A DNA stretch of 38,109 bases from Hymenobacter profundi. GTDB lineage: Bacteria > Bacteroidota > Bacteroidia > Cytophagales > Hymenobacteraceae. Both the position numbers and the translations under genes were made by a program. Below are positions 15,701-24,600 of the stretch, one piece after another (position 1 is the first letter of the stretch; each line of letters begins with the position of its first letter). The notes beneath the pieces are model-generated. The model was not told where the DNA came from, searched no databases, and worked only from the letters and a program-made list of their open reading frames with translations. The stretch covers positions 1 to 38,109 of the forward strand of contig NZ_JAHWGL010000041.1 of assembly GCF_019334315.1 (NCBI RefSeq), given 5' to 3'.

Positions 15701-18009
15701 TGCAACCGGTCGAACACGATGGGTTGGTTGTCGAGCACAATGGCTACGTCGGTACCCGAGAACGTACCGTTGATGGTGTTGGCGCTGGCTCCGCTCAGGT
15801 CGAAATTCAGGTTCCCCTGCACCCGCAAATCACCGCCGGTATAGAAGCCCAGCTTGGTGAGGTTGGCGCCTTTGATGTTGGTATTGAAGCTGTACGCCGG
15901 GTTGTCGGCGTCGCGCAGATTTACTACCCCGTCGAGCGTGAAGGCCAGGTTGGCGTCTTTCTCGCTACGGGCCGTGATGTCATACTTGTTGCGGTCGATG
16001 TCTACCACCGCGTTGATGTCATGGTATACATAACCCTGGTAGCCCGCGCGCTGCACGTCGGCCACGAGGCGGCCTACCATGGTATTAGGGTCGAGGCCGC
16101 GGCCGTTGAAGCGGCCGGTGGCCGTTACGCTGCCAATGGTGGGGTCGCGCAACACCTTGCCTACGTTGAAATTCTGCACGGCAAAGCGGGCCGTAATGGG
16201 TTCCCTACCAGCCGGACCGGCTTCCATGTTCACCACGGCATTGGCGTTTCCGTAGGTGGTTTGCACCTTCAGATTGGTGTCAAATACCATGGCAGTGGGC
16301 CTACCCTTGAAGGTGCCCGATGCGGCAATGTTGGGGGGTAGGGAATAGCCAGCTGGAATGGTACCCTTGGGTACCAAGCTCCGAATGTCGGCGTCGGTGG
16401 TCGTAAACTTTTGCACGTCGAAATCGGCATACAGGCGGCGGTCCGTTTCGGGCAGGCCCTGGATGCGGCCACTGCCCACCACCTGCGTATTGCGGAAGCC
16501 CACAAAGTTCAGGTTGCGAATGCGCATGTCGCCCACACGGCCGTCCACCTGCCCACTAATCAGCACCGATTGATCGGGGCCAGTGGTGAAGGGTGGGGTG
16601 CTGGCAATGTCGGGGTAGAGGTAGAGAATGTCGCGGAAACCGATGCGGGTTTCGCGTAGGTCGCCCTCAATCTTGAGGTTGGCAATGTCATCGGCAATGC
16701 CGCCCAGGCTTTCGTAGCCCATGGCCAGCGTGCGCCGGATGCGGGTATTGGGCGTTACCAAGTCGAGATTATCCAGGCGCGTTTGCACCGAATCGAATAT
16801 CACATCGGCCTCGGCGTGGTTGATCTGAAAGCCGCTTTGCTCCTTGCCCTTCAACTCGTTGATGCGGCCGGTGGTGCTGTTCTCGGTGTATACTAGGTTG
16901 TTGGTTTGCAGGGCCAGGTCCGTGAAATCCAAGTGGTTGTAGTCCATGGCCGGCACGCGGGTCTTCTGCTTGGGCTCGTTGAAGTTGTCGAACTTCACAT
17001 CCAGGCCACTGATGTCAGACTTCTTCAGCGTCACGGCCCAACTGGTCGAGTCGCCGGTGGTTTTGGTTACGGCGCTATCCAATCCGCGCACTACCTCGGC
17101 GGGGTTGATGGTGCGCTGCTCCGTCGGTATGTCTTTGTTCTGGGCGTAGGCGAAGGTGCTGTTCTTGAGCACCAGCGAGTTCAAGGCTACCTTGCTGTTA
17201 ATCAAGTCGATGTTGTCAGCAGTTACTTCTGCCTGCCCAATTTTCGTATTGATATACTGCCCCGAGGGGTCATCCTGGTACACCAGACTCACGGTATCCA
17301 AGTTCACTTTGTTTAGGTCGAACGTGAGCGTGAGCGGCTCAGAAGGTGTGTCCGGCGTTATTTTAGTTTGCCGAATGTTGAAGCCGGCGCGGGCCAGCTT
17401 GGCATCACCAACCCGGTAAATCGACTTATCCACGTCTACCTCCTCCATATTCACGGCCAGCTCGCCTACCCGGCTGCGCACGTTCATGCCATCTACCTGG
17501 TCCTGGTAGGTCAGGAAAATATTGGTCAGGCGCACATCGCCGATGTTGTATTTGAAGCCGCCCGTGGTGTCGGCGGGGGTGGTGGTAGCCGTATCGGCAG
17601 TAGCGAAAGCGGCCGTGATGTAGTCGAAATTATAGGCGCTGTCAGGCTCGGTGCGCGTGATGTGCACGGTGCCGTCGTTCAGCTCCAGGGAGCTAAGGTT
17701 GATTTCCGACTTGGTGAGAGCCCACAAATCTAGATCGACGCCCAAATGGCCCACCGACACCAGTGTATCACCTTTTTGGTCTTCCAGATACACCCCGTCT
17801 AGACTGATGGCGTGCTTGAAATCCGTGCGAAACTTACCGATGCGCACCTCCGTGCCAATCTTATCTTGCAAGTAGGAAGCTGCTTTGTTGGCAGCAAAAT
17901 CCTGCACTCCCGGGAATTGCAGCGCAACGACCACTCCTATAATAAGAAGCAGCACAAAGGCCAGCAAACCAAGAATACCGTAAAGGATGCGACGGGCGAA
18001 AGTAGGCAA
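12793..18009 (-). CDS. tamB: Translocation and assembly module protein TamB
   Basis: A 1738-residue AsmA/TamB-family protein anchored in the inner membrane by residues about 8-30 (ILYGILGLLAFVLLLIIGVVV) and spanning the periplasm as a long beta-groove, now thought to help move lipids or barrel precursors to the outer membrane. The long middle is made of repeating short strands (RTLAMGYESLGGIADDIANL and similar). The conserved DUF490/TamB C-terminal domain lies about 1300-1680, with ITLSGALAVKEGQYHMSLYDLVERDF and RPQIENRLAQLRQ. The last 60 residues form an unusual charged tail. The start is TTG at 18009, since no in-frame ATG precedes the membrane helix. It is first of the tamB-tamL operon and divergent from malQ. 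Confidence 0.95.
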   Translation of the reverse strand: MPTFARRILYGILGLLAFVLLLIIGVVVALQFPGVQDFAANKAASYLQDKIGTEVRIGKFRTDFKHAISLDGVYLEDQKGDTLVSVGHLGVDLDLWALTKSEINLSSLELNDGTVHITRTEPDSAYNFDYITAAFATADTATTTPADTTGGFKYNIGDVRLTNIFLTYQDQVDGMNVRSRVGELAVNMEEVDVDKSIYRVGDAKLARAGFNIRQTKITPDTPSEPLTLTFDLNKVNLDTVSLVYQDDPSGQYINTKIGQAEVTADNIDLINSKVALNSLVLKNSTFAYAQNKDIPTEQRTINPAEVVRGLDSAVTKTTGDSTSWAVTLKKSDISGLDVKFDNFNEPKQKTRVPAMDYNHLDFTDLALQTNNLVYTENSTTGRINELKGKEQSGFQINHAEADVIFDSVQTRLDNLDLVTPNTRIRRTLAMGYESLGGIADDIANLKIEGDLRETRIGFRDILYLYPDIASTPPFTTGPDQSVLISGQVDGRVGDMRIRNLNFVGFRNTQVVGSGRIQGLPETDRRLYADFDVQKFTTTDADIRSLVPKGTIPAGYSLPPNIAASGTFKGRPTAMVFDTNLKVQTTYGNANAVVNMEAGPAGREPITARFAVQNFNVGKVLRDPTIGSVTATGRFNGRGLDPNTMVGRLVADVQRAGYQGYVYHDINAVVDIDRNKYDITARSEKDANLAFTLDGVVNLRDADNPAYSFNTNIKGANLTKLGFYTGGDLRVQGNLNFDLSGASANTINGTFSGTDVAIVLDNQPIVFDRLQGKIVQQPGNTSLNLDSNVLAVNLQGNTPLGDLATVLQEHIDRYFDLPGVRYQPGGPVRQFTFDASLLDTRIATNMVDGLTTLSPFKLTGSFDSRDADLTMNARVPVIVYTGYRMDSLRLNVSSDPQKLDYAVRLNQVTQDTSLRLPHPSLTGSIANNKVGTHLRIAEKDSTTKLDLAGALQVLEQGDAYSFSFDPKLVLNDQQWTVAPNNSIAYNVNSGAIRAENVNLSQGNQLIALQTLSGADYPLQARLQNLDLNMLATAGGLQDSLVGGTLNGEAVVRAIGQPRMAFTADANLNQFAYNKSVIGDVSLKATNPTTDRYEVDARLTGGPNNNDVRATGAYLASGTLDMNVNVTRLNLATAEPFAAGEIKDMSGYLTGQMSIAGTTSAPQIRGSLNTNDAGFRITQLGSPFTLPNESLVFDDRGIRFDNFTILDSLRNKAVVNGYVLTQNYIDDYRFQLRATTNDFIAVQSTAKDNELYYGKLVVDSDTRITGDLNLPRVRTTATVVDPSALTVVVPNDEAGKVESEGIVQFIDKSAPLDTMLARQVQVDSAQTAAGFDIAATITINDDTPFTIIIDPITGDNLRVQASGTLNTAIDPAGTITLSGALAVKEGQYHMSLYDLVERDFEIAEGSTIVWAGDPYNAQLNVSAIYNIKAAPSELLSSQGTNSDTDKNLARNTIPFRVFLNVKGEMLKPLIDFDIKLPENNSSPLRPQIENRLAQLRQPSETSELNKQVFSLLVLGRFMTDDPFQSTGGGSIVGDQLRGSASQVLTQQLNNLTGSYLSNLGVELGVDSQNQFDKAGNQSTRTDLNVAVRRQLLNNRLTVRLGTDVPLAGGNPASQGNQSVSNFGGDVSIEYNILANGRLRLRAYRNNAYGDIDGQYVRNGASLIFQRDYQNLADLFKGIDKDVKQESKQRRRQDKEEKKAAQDSTATRTAAAPARRDSTRTTTRRDSTRARTVARRDSTQR

Positions 18010-18049
18010 GGGAAATAGGCAAAAAGAGATTGAATCGAGATAACCAACG

Positions 18050-18057
18050 CAAAACTA
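18050..18057 (-). promoter_or_regulatory. Possible -7 box for tamB
   Basis: On the minus strand the bases read TAGTTTTG, matching the Bacteroidota -7 consensus TAnnTTTG, about 40 bases upstream of the tamB start. No convincing -33 TTG lies at the expected distance, so this is a candidate only. Confidence 0.3.
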
Positions 18058-18080
18058 CCCGCTTAGGTTGGCTTCGGAGG

Positions 18081-18159
18081 CTATTAGCTATTGACCGATG
18101 GCTGTTAGCTTCTTCCACATAAAAGCCGACGTTAACAGCCATCAGCTAATAGCTAACAG
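18081..18159. repeat. Imperfect palindrome between tamB and malQ
   Basis: The arms at 18081-18107 and 18133-18159 are 27 bases. The inner 11 bp (GATGGCTGTTA and complement) are perfect; the outer 16 bp match at 12 positions. It contains the run TTAGCTATT in both arms and lacks the GAACGA loop motif of types A to C, so it is a separate family. It lies in the divergent promoter region of tamB and malQ and could affect either. Confidence 0.7.
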
Positions 18160-18233
18160 TTGTAGCTTCGCACCCGGTTTGGTCGTAAACCCTACCAGAC
18201 CCTTCGCATTCTTTTCCTACTCACGCGCTGCGT

Positions 18234-20969
18234 ATGATTCTCCGTTTTTCTATTCCCTACTTCACTGCCTGGGGGCAACGCCTGGTGGTATGCGGTTCTG
18301 AGCCTAGCCTGGGCAACTGGAACCTTGATCAGGCTCTAAACCTGCACTTCGACCCCGCCGTGGGCACCTGGAGCCAGGAAATTACTCTGCCGGATACCGC
18401 CAGCGGCACCGTCTCCTATAAGTATATGTTGCTGAACCAGCAGGACGGTACCCAGGAGTGGGAATGGGGGCCTAATCGTACTATCGACTACCAGCAGGGC
18501 CAATACCAGCGCGTCCTGCTGCACGATTTCTGGCGGGCACCCGCCGAACCCGAAAATGAGCTGTTTACGGCCGCTTTCACCGAGGCCCTGATGCGCCGCC
18601 CTACCCCCGCGCCAGCCGATGCTGCCACGGAGGGCGTGACCGGCAACACCGCGGTGCGCTTCCAGTTGGCCGCGCCGCGTGTGCCCTCGGGTTGCCAGGT
18701 GTGCGTGCTGGGCTCCGATGCCGCCCTGGGCGCTTGGGATGCCAAGCAGGCCCTAGTGCTATCGGATGCCGACTACCCTACCTGGCACGCCGACGTAACC
18801 CTGGCCCAACCCGACCGCATTGCTTTATATAAGTATGGTATATGGGACCCGGCCACCCAAACCATGGTGCAGCTGGAAACCGGCGAAGACCGGGTGCTGC
18901 CGCCTTCCGAGCAGGAGTACACCCTGCGCGTGCGCGCCGACGAAAACTTCCGCTACACCACCGGTCACTGGCGCGGGGCCGGCGTGGCCCTCCCCGTGTT
19001 TGCCCTGCGCAGCCAGCAAGGCCTGGGGGTAGGCGAGTTCCCCGATTTGAAGCTGCTGATGGACTGGGCCGTGCGCACCAACTTGCAGCTGGTACAGGTA
19101 TTGCCCATCAACGATACCACCGCTACCCATACCTGGGTAGACAGTTACCCCTACGCCGCCATTTCGGTGTTTGCCCTGCACCCGCAGTACCTGAACCTGG
19201 ATGCGGTGGCCGAGCTGCAAGACCCCGCCGACCGCGCCGAGCTGGACCGCCTGCGTGAGGAGCTGAATGCTAAGGATTTTGTGGATTACGAGCCAGTGAT
19301 GAACGCCAAATGGGCGTTTATTCGCAAGCTCTACCAGCAAGAGAAAAAGCAGTTCTTATCCGATCCGGCGTTCAAAGCGTTTTTGCAGGAGCAGCGCAGC
19401 TGGCTGGTGCCGTACGCGGCCTTCTCAGCCCTACGCGACCGGTTCGGGACGGCCGATTTTCAGCAGTGGCCCCAGGAGTTCCGCGCTCCGCACGACCTGG
19501 AAGCTCTCACGGCCCAGACGCAACCCGACTTCGACGAGTTCGGTGTGCACTTCTTCACGCAATTCCACCTCGATAAACAGCTGCTCGACGCCGTGAACTA
19601 CGGCCGCGAGCGGGGCGTGGTGCTGAAGGGCGACCTGCCCATTGGCATCTACCGCCACTCCGTGGATGCCTGGACCCAGCCCGAGCTGTACCATATGGAC
19701 CGCCAAGCCGGCGCCCCACCAGACGACTTCTCTACCACCGGCCAAAACTGGCGCTTCCCTACCTACAACTGGGAGCGCATGGCCGAGGACGATTACGCGT
19801 GGTGGAAGCAGCGCATGGGCCACTTAGCCCGCTACTTCGACGCCCTGCGCATCGACCACATCCTAGGCTTCTTCCGCATCTGGGAGATGCCCGGTAACTC
19901 GGTGGAGGGCCTGTTGGGCCACTTTGCGCCGGCCCTACCCCTGCACCGCGATGAGATTGAGCGCCGCTTGGGTTGGTTTGACTATGGCCGCCTGTGTATG
20001 CCTTACATCCGGTGGCACATGTTGCAAGACATCTTCCACGACCAGGCCCAGGCCGTGTACGACGAGTACATGGACGATGCTGGTTACGGTGCCATCCAAC
20101 TGAAGCCGCACGTGGCCTCGCAGCGTCAGATTGAGGCATATGTAGACGAAAAGATTGCCCGCGAGCCGCATAGCGCTGACCACTACAAGTGGCTGCGTAC
20201 AGGCCTGTATCAGTTGGTGAACGAGGTGCTGTTCCTACCCGCTGGCAACGACTATTACCACCCGCGCATCACGCTCAACAAAACCTACTCCTTCCGCGAA
20301 CTGGACGGCGACGAAGCCCGCCGTCGACTCTACGACGACATCTACATCAATTTCTTCTACGGCCGCAACGAGGAGTTCTGGCGCGAGCAGGGCCTCATTA
20401 AGCTGCCGCCCGTACGCTACGCCACCAACATGCTGATTTGCGGCGAAGACCTGGGCATGGTACCTGCCTCGGTGCCCGGCGTGATGAAGCAGCTTGGCAT
20501 CCTGGGCCTCAACATCCAGCGTATGCCCTCCGACCCTAAGGTGGAGTTCGGCCACCCCGACGCGGCGCCCTACCTTTCCGTCGTTAGCCCCGGCTCGCAC
20601 GACATGAGCACCCTGCGCGGCTGGTGGGAGGAAGACCGCCAGAAAACCCAGCACTTCTTCGAAAACACGCTGGGCCACTGGGGCGAGCAGGCGCCTTATT
20701 ACTGCGAGCCGTGGGTGGCCCGCGAGATTGTAGCGCAACACCTGCACTCGCCAGCTATGTGGGCCATCTTCCCGCTCCAGGATCTGTTGGCTCTCAGCGC
20801 CGACCTGCGCCGCGAGAACCCGCAGGACGAGCAGATCAACGTTCCGGCCAACCCGCAGCACTTCTGGAAATACCGCCTGCACCTCGATTTGGAAGACCTG
20901 AATCGGGCCACCAATTTCAATCACGAGTTGCAGACATTAATAGCCGTGCGCGGTCGGGCTCTGCTGTAA
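18234..20969 (+). CDS. malQ: 4-alpha-glucanotransferase with two N-terminal CBM20 domains
   Basis: A GH77 amylomaltase, moving maltosyl and longer glucan segments between maltodextrins in the cytoplasm. Two starch-binding CBM20 modules come first (about residues 1-105 and 138-240, each with the YKY pattern after a strand and a GxWD/GNWN turn), then the GH77 barrel from about 250. Catalytic residues are in place: nucleophile D541 in DALRIDHILGFF, acid/base E738 in ICGEDLGMVP, and D790 in PGSHDMSTLRGWW. At 911 residues it matches the long DPE2-like form with starch-binding domains. There is no signal peptide. The ATG at 18234 begins the first CBM20 strand directly. No other glycogen gene lies beside it; a terminator follows. 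Confidence 0.95.
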   Translation: MILRFSIPYFTAWGQRLVVCGSEPSLGNWNLDQALNLHFDPAVGTWSQEITLPDTASGTVSYKYMLLNQQDGTQEWEWGPNRTIDYQQGQYQRVLLHDFWRAPAEPENELFTAAFTEALMRRPTPAPADAATEGVTGNTAVRFQLAAPRVPSGCQVCVLGSDAALGAWDAKQALVLSDADYPTWHADVTLAQPDRIALYKYGIWDPATQTMVQLETGEDRVLPPSEQEYTLRVRADENFRYTTGHWRGAGVALPVFALRSQQGLGVGEFPDLKLLMDWAVRTNLQLVQVLPINDTTATHTWVDSYPYAAISVFALHPQYLNLDAVAELQDPADRAELDRLREELNAKDFVDYEPVMNAKWAFIRKLYQQEKKQFLSDPAFKAFLQEQRSWLVPYAAFSALRDRFGTADFQQWPQEFRAPHDLEALTAQTQPDFDEFGVHFFTQFHLDKQLLDAVNYGRERGVVLKGDLPIGIYRHSVDAWTQPELYHMDRQAGAPPDDFSTTGQNWRFPTYNWERMAEDDYAWWKQRMGHLARYFDALRIDHILGFFRIWEMPGNSVEGLLGHFAPALPLHRDEIERRLGWFDYGRLCMPYIRWHMLQDIFHDQAQAVYDEYMDDAGYGAIQLKPHVASQRQIEAYVDEKIAREPHSADHYKWLRTGLYQLVNEVLFLPAGNDYYHPRITLNKTYSFRELDGDEARRRLYDDIYINFFYGRNEEFWREQGLIKLPPVRYATNMLICGEDLGMVPASVPGVMKQLGILGLNIQRMPSDPKVEFGHPDAAPYLSVVSPGSHDMSTLRGWWEEDRQKTQHFFENTLGHWGEQAPYYCEPWVAREIVAQHLHSPAMWAIFPLQDLLALSADLRRENPQDEQINVPANPQHFWKYRLHLDLEDLNRATNFNHELQTLIAVRGRALL

Positions 20970-21001
20970 TGCCAGTACTCCCTTCCTATCTGCAAAAATA
21001 A

Positions 21002-21058
21002 CGCAGTAACATTCTGCGAAAAGCCCTGCTTCACCTTGTGTGGAGTAGGGCTTTTTTT
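21002..21058 (+). terminator. Intrinsic terminator after malQ
   Basis: AAAGCCCT (21020-21027) pairs with AGGGCTTT (21047-21054), followed by a T-run. A small extra hairpin, CGCAG (21002-21006) with CTGCG (21014-21018), lies just before it. Confidence 0.85.
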
Positions 21059-21060
21059 GT

Positions 21061-21667
21061 ATACAATATATTGTTAAAATTATAAAATGTGATACTAAGC
21101 TGAACCGTACTAGTGTTATTAAAATAAGTATATAGAGTAAAGCATATTATATTTTTTTAAAGTGCATATCTCGGGCAGTATTAATTAAACTAGTGCTTTG
21201 GCAGCTTATTGAGGAAGCGGAATAGTAACAAAATACGATTATGCCAAGTTGATAGATTTTGATTGATTTACGGGAGTAAGTTGGCTTAATATTCGTAAAG
21301 TTGAACACTGTATAATTTATTATAAAATACTGAAAAAAAGCATTTTATAATAAATTCCAGAATGCTTTGGCGAGTCGCTATATAGAATACAGTAAGTAGG
21401 TTATTACTCTATTCCTAAAATGATTCGGCATGATTCAAAAATAGAAAAGTTGTATTTAATTATTCTGGTTGATATCTAATGAATTGTTTTTGGTAGATAC
21501 CCGCAATGCGTTTAGGCAACTCATTCTGTAAACCTCGACGAGACTGAATAATTGCTGGTGTTCTTTCAGTAAACCTTCCCATTTTGACTTCATTGGAATT
21601 AAATCCAATTGAGTGATTCACTAAGCATCCCTCCATTAGTTCGCATTTTACAGGAATTTTTCACTAC
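21061..21667. other. AT-rich leader before the first giant gene
   Basis: About 600 bases with no credible gene, strikingly AT-rich compared with the GC-rich genes on both sides. Inside it is a perfect 15-bp inverted repeat, listed separately. A smaller one, ATTGGA (21592-21597) with TCCAAT (21604-21609), lies close to the start codon. The region must hold the promoter of the 2227-residue protein, but I cannot place a convincing TTG/TAnnTTTG pair. It could also hold a small RNA. Confidence 0.6.
21314..21356. repeat. Perfect 15-bp AT-only inverted repeat
   Basis: The arms at 21314-21328 and 21342-21356 (AATTTATTATAAAAT and its complement) surround a 13-base loop containing an A-run. The stem is entirely A and T, which is unusual for this DNA. 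It may be a regulatory site or hairpin in the leader of the giant gene. Confidence 0.7.
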
Positions 21668-24600
21668 ATGAAAGCAACCTTACGCTTACTGGGTTTAGTT
21701 GCAGTCTTGGCTTCTTCGGGGCTGTTGCCGGCCCTGGGACAAACGTGTACGACTGCCCCCGTCACGCTAGACTACACTGCGCGCACGAACGGTGAAAGCT
21801 GGAAAAACCGCCCCGCTGAAGGGGTGCCCAGTACCACTTCCTTCACGCGGGTAGGCACCAGCTACAGCTCAACAAATGACAATGCTACTGCTTTATCCGT
21901 AAGTGCACTGAACGGGCAAAAAGGATTGGTATGGAGCGCTACTTATTTAGCTAATAACTCATCTACCGTTACATATACATTCAGCCGGGCCGTATCGGGC
22001 TTATCGATGCGGGTGCAGGATATTGACGCTATATACAATGTTGGGGTAGTCAACCTTGCCCTGAGTTCAGGTTATACTGATGAGGTAACAATCTCCGGCA
22101 CCACGGCAACCAACACAACGGTACGGCCTACTCTGACTCTGGTTGGCAGCAGTACTACTTATATAAACCTGAGCAACACGACCACTACCGCCACAGCTAC
22201 AGCTAAGGTGGGGCCCGGTGGTAATTCGGCCGTGGATGGCGCTTCGGTGGATGTGGCGTTCAACGTTCCGGTTACGTCGTTCACAATCGTGTATCGCAAT
22301 ACCACAGCGGCAAATGGTCTGCTACCGCTTACCGAAACGCAATCCATCAGCATTCCCAGCATCTCGTGGTGCCGGATAGAGCCTGTAGCCAACGATGTGA
22401 CGACGGCCGGTATGTCGAACGGCGCTAGTGTACTGCCCATCAGCGCCCTGAGCGCTGCGGTAGACGGTACCTTGAAGGGGTACAAACTGGTAACAGTACC
22501 CTCTGCTACGCAGGGTATTTTATACGTGAATGGCACTGCTGTTACCGCTGGCCAGAACCTAACGCCGGTGCAGGCCACGCAGCTCACGTTTGATCCGGCT
22601 GTAACGGCAACCGGCCCAGTGAGCTTCAGCTACACGGCCATTGATGATGCCGATGTGCAGGACGCTACGCCGGCCACCTACACCATTCCCGTAACGCCAA
22701 CGGGTGCCAGCGGCGCACCGGCGCCCTGCGCTAATCCGGGCCGTGATGGCTCGGTAGCTGGCTTGGCAGTGAATCCGGACACGTACTACCCCAGTCGCAC
22801 CACCCAAACGCTGGCGGCGGGTGCCACTTCGATTGTGGTAGAAGCCGCTGCGGGAACTACTAAAACCAACATTGCGGCTGGCGACTTGCTGTTGGTTATT
22901 CAGATGCAAGGGGCCGACATCAACGTTACCAGTACCGATGCCTACGGCGACGGTGTAGCGGGTGGACCCGCCAGTGGCTACTTGAGCAACGCCAGCTTCA
23001 CGGCCGGCACGTATGAGTATGTGGTAGCAAAAAGTGATGTTACGACTGCGGGTGGTACCGTGCAGCTGGCTACTCCGCTCAGGAGCGGATACCAGAACGC
23101 CCCTGCCACTAGTACTGCCGGGCAGCGCCGCTTTCAGGTGGTGCGGGTTCCGCAATATGGCAACCTGACGCTGAGTGCCACCATCACCGCCCTACCCTGG
23201 GACGGTAGCACAGGCGGTATACTGGCCCTTGATGTAGCTGGTACGCTGAACCTGAACGGATTCACGATAAACGCAACGGGAGCGGGCTTCCGGGGTGGGG
23301 CTGGCCGTGTGCAGACCACTGCTAATGGCGACGACCTATCGTATGTGACAACAGCTGCTTCCAACAACAACGCACAGAAAGGAGAGGGTATTGCCGGTAC
23401 TCCGCAATACGTATTTAACGGTACTACCCTCGTAACTAACACGGCGGATGGGTACCCTAGCGGTAGCAATAGCCGTGGGGCACCCGCCAATGCAGGCGGC
23501 GGCGGCAACAACAACGTAGACAACAGCGGCGGTGGCGGCGGTGCCAATGGTGGCGCAGGCGGCCGAGGTGGTAACAACTTCAACACTAAGCTCGCCATTG
23601 GGGGCGAGCCGGGTGCCGCAGTAACGGAAGGTAGCAGTAGCCGCCTGTTCTTGGGCGGCGGCGGCGGTGCCGGTACCAACAACGGTAGCACCGGCACTGA
23701 TGGAACAATCAGTAGCGGCGCAGTGGGCGGCGGCATTATTATGGTGCGTACAGGTGCTGTGAGTGGCACGGGCACCCTTGTGGCCAATGGCACCTCGGCC
23801 AGCAGCGCCGTGAAAGACGACGGTAACGGCGGCGGCGGCGCCGGCGGATCTATCTTACTGACGGCCGTTAATACAGCGGGCCTGTCGAAGGTTACGCTAA
23901 CTGCCGATGGCGGCAATGGCGGCACGAACACCGGCAGCGGTACCGCCGGCTACCACGGTCCTGGCGGCGGTGGCGGCGGCGGGGTAGTGCTGGCTAATGG
24001 CGCAGTAGCAGCCGTATCGACGGCGGCTGGTGCCAATGGTACAACCGTGGGCGGTGGTGCTTTTGGCGCTGCCCCTGGCCTGTCGGGCGTGAGCAATACA
24101 CAAATCAGTGGCAACGTTGCCAACAGCACTGTGGGCACCACCTGCGCCGCGGATGTCACCACGACGCTAACCGGACCGGCGCTGCTGAATCCAGGTCAGC
24201 CCTCGGGTAGCTATACGGCCACGTTCACAAACACGGGCCTGGGCACGGCCGAGGGACTGACGCAGACCGTTACGCTCCCCATGGGGGTAACCAGCGTGCA
24301 AGTTCCGAACGGGGCTACCTATGATCCGAATACCCGTATCATCACCTTCAGCGGTAGCGCTTCTACCCTGAATGGGCGAGCCAGCAACGCGTATCAGTTC
24401 AGCTTCACGGCACCCAGACAAACAGGCACGCTTACCCTTATCAGCAACGTAAGTACGACTACGGCCGAGGGCGTAAGTATCGCTCCTAACCAAGCCAGCC
24501 TCACGGCTACGCTGAATATGACGGCCGATGTAGCCGTCACCATCACCACGCCAACCAACCCCGTAACGGCCGGGCAGGACGGCACGTTTGACGTGACGTT

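Noticed and set aside
15214..16341. Plus-strand open frame of 375 codons inside tamB
   Set aside because: It is antisense to a clear TamB coding region, His/Val/Gly-rich, and shows no family features.
23134..23931. Long open frame on the minus strand inside the first giant gene, Pro/Val/Ala-rich
   Set aside because: It mirrors the Gly-rich and Thr/Ala-rich codons of the plus-strand gene and has no recognisable domain or start context.
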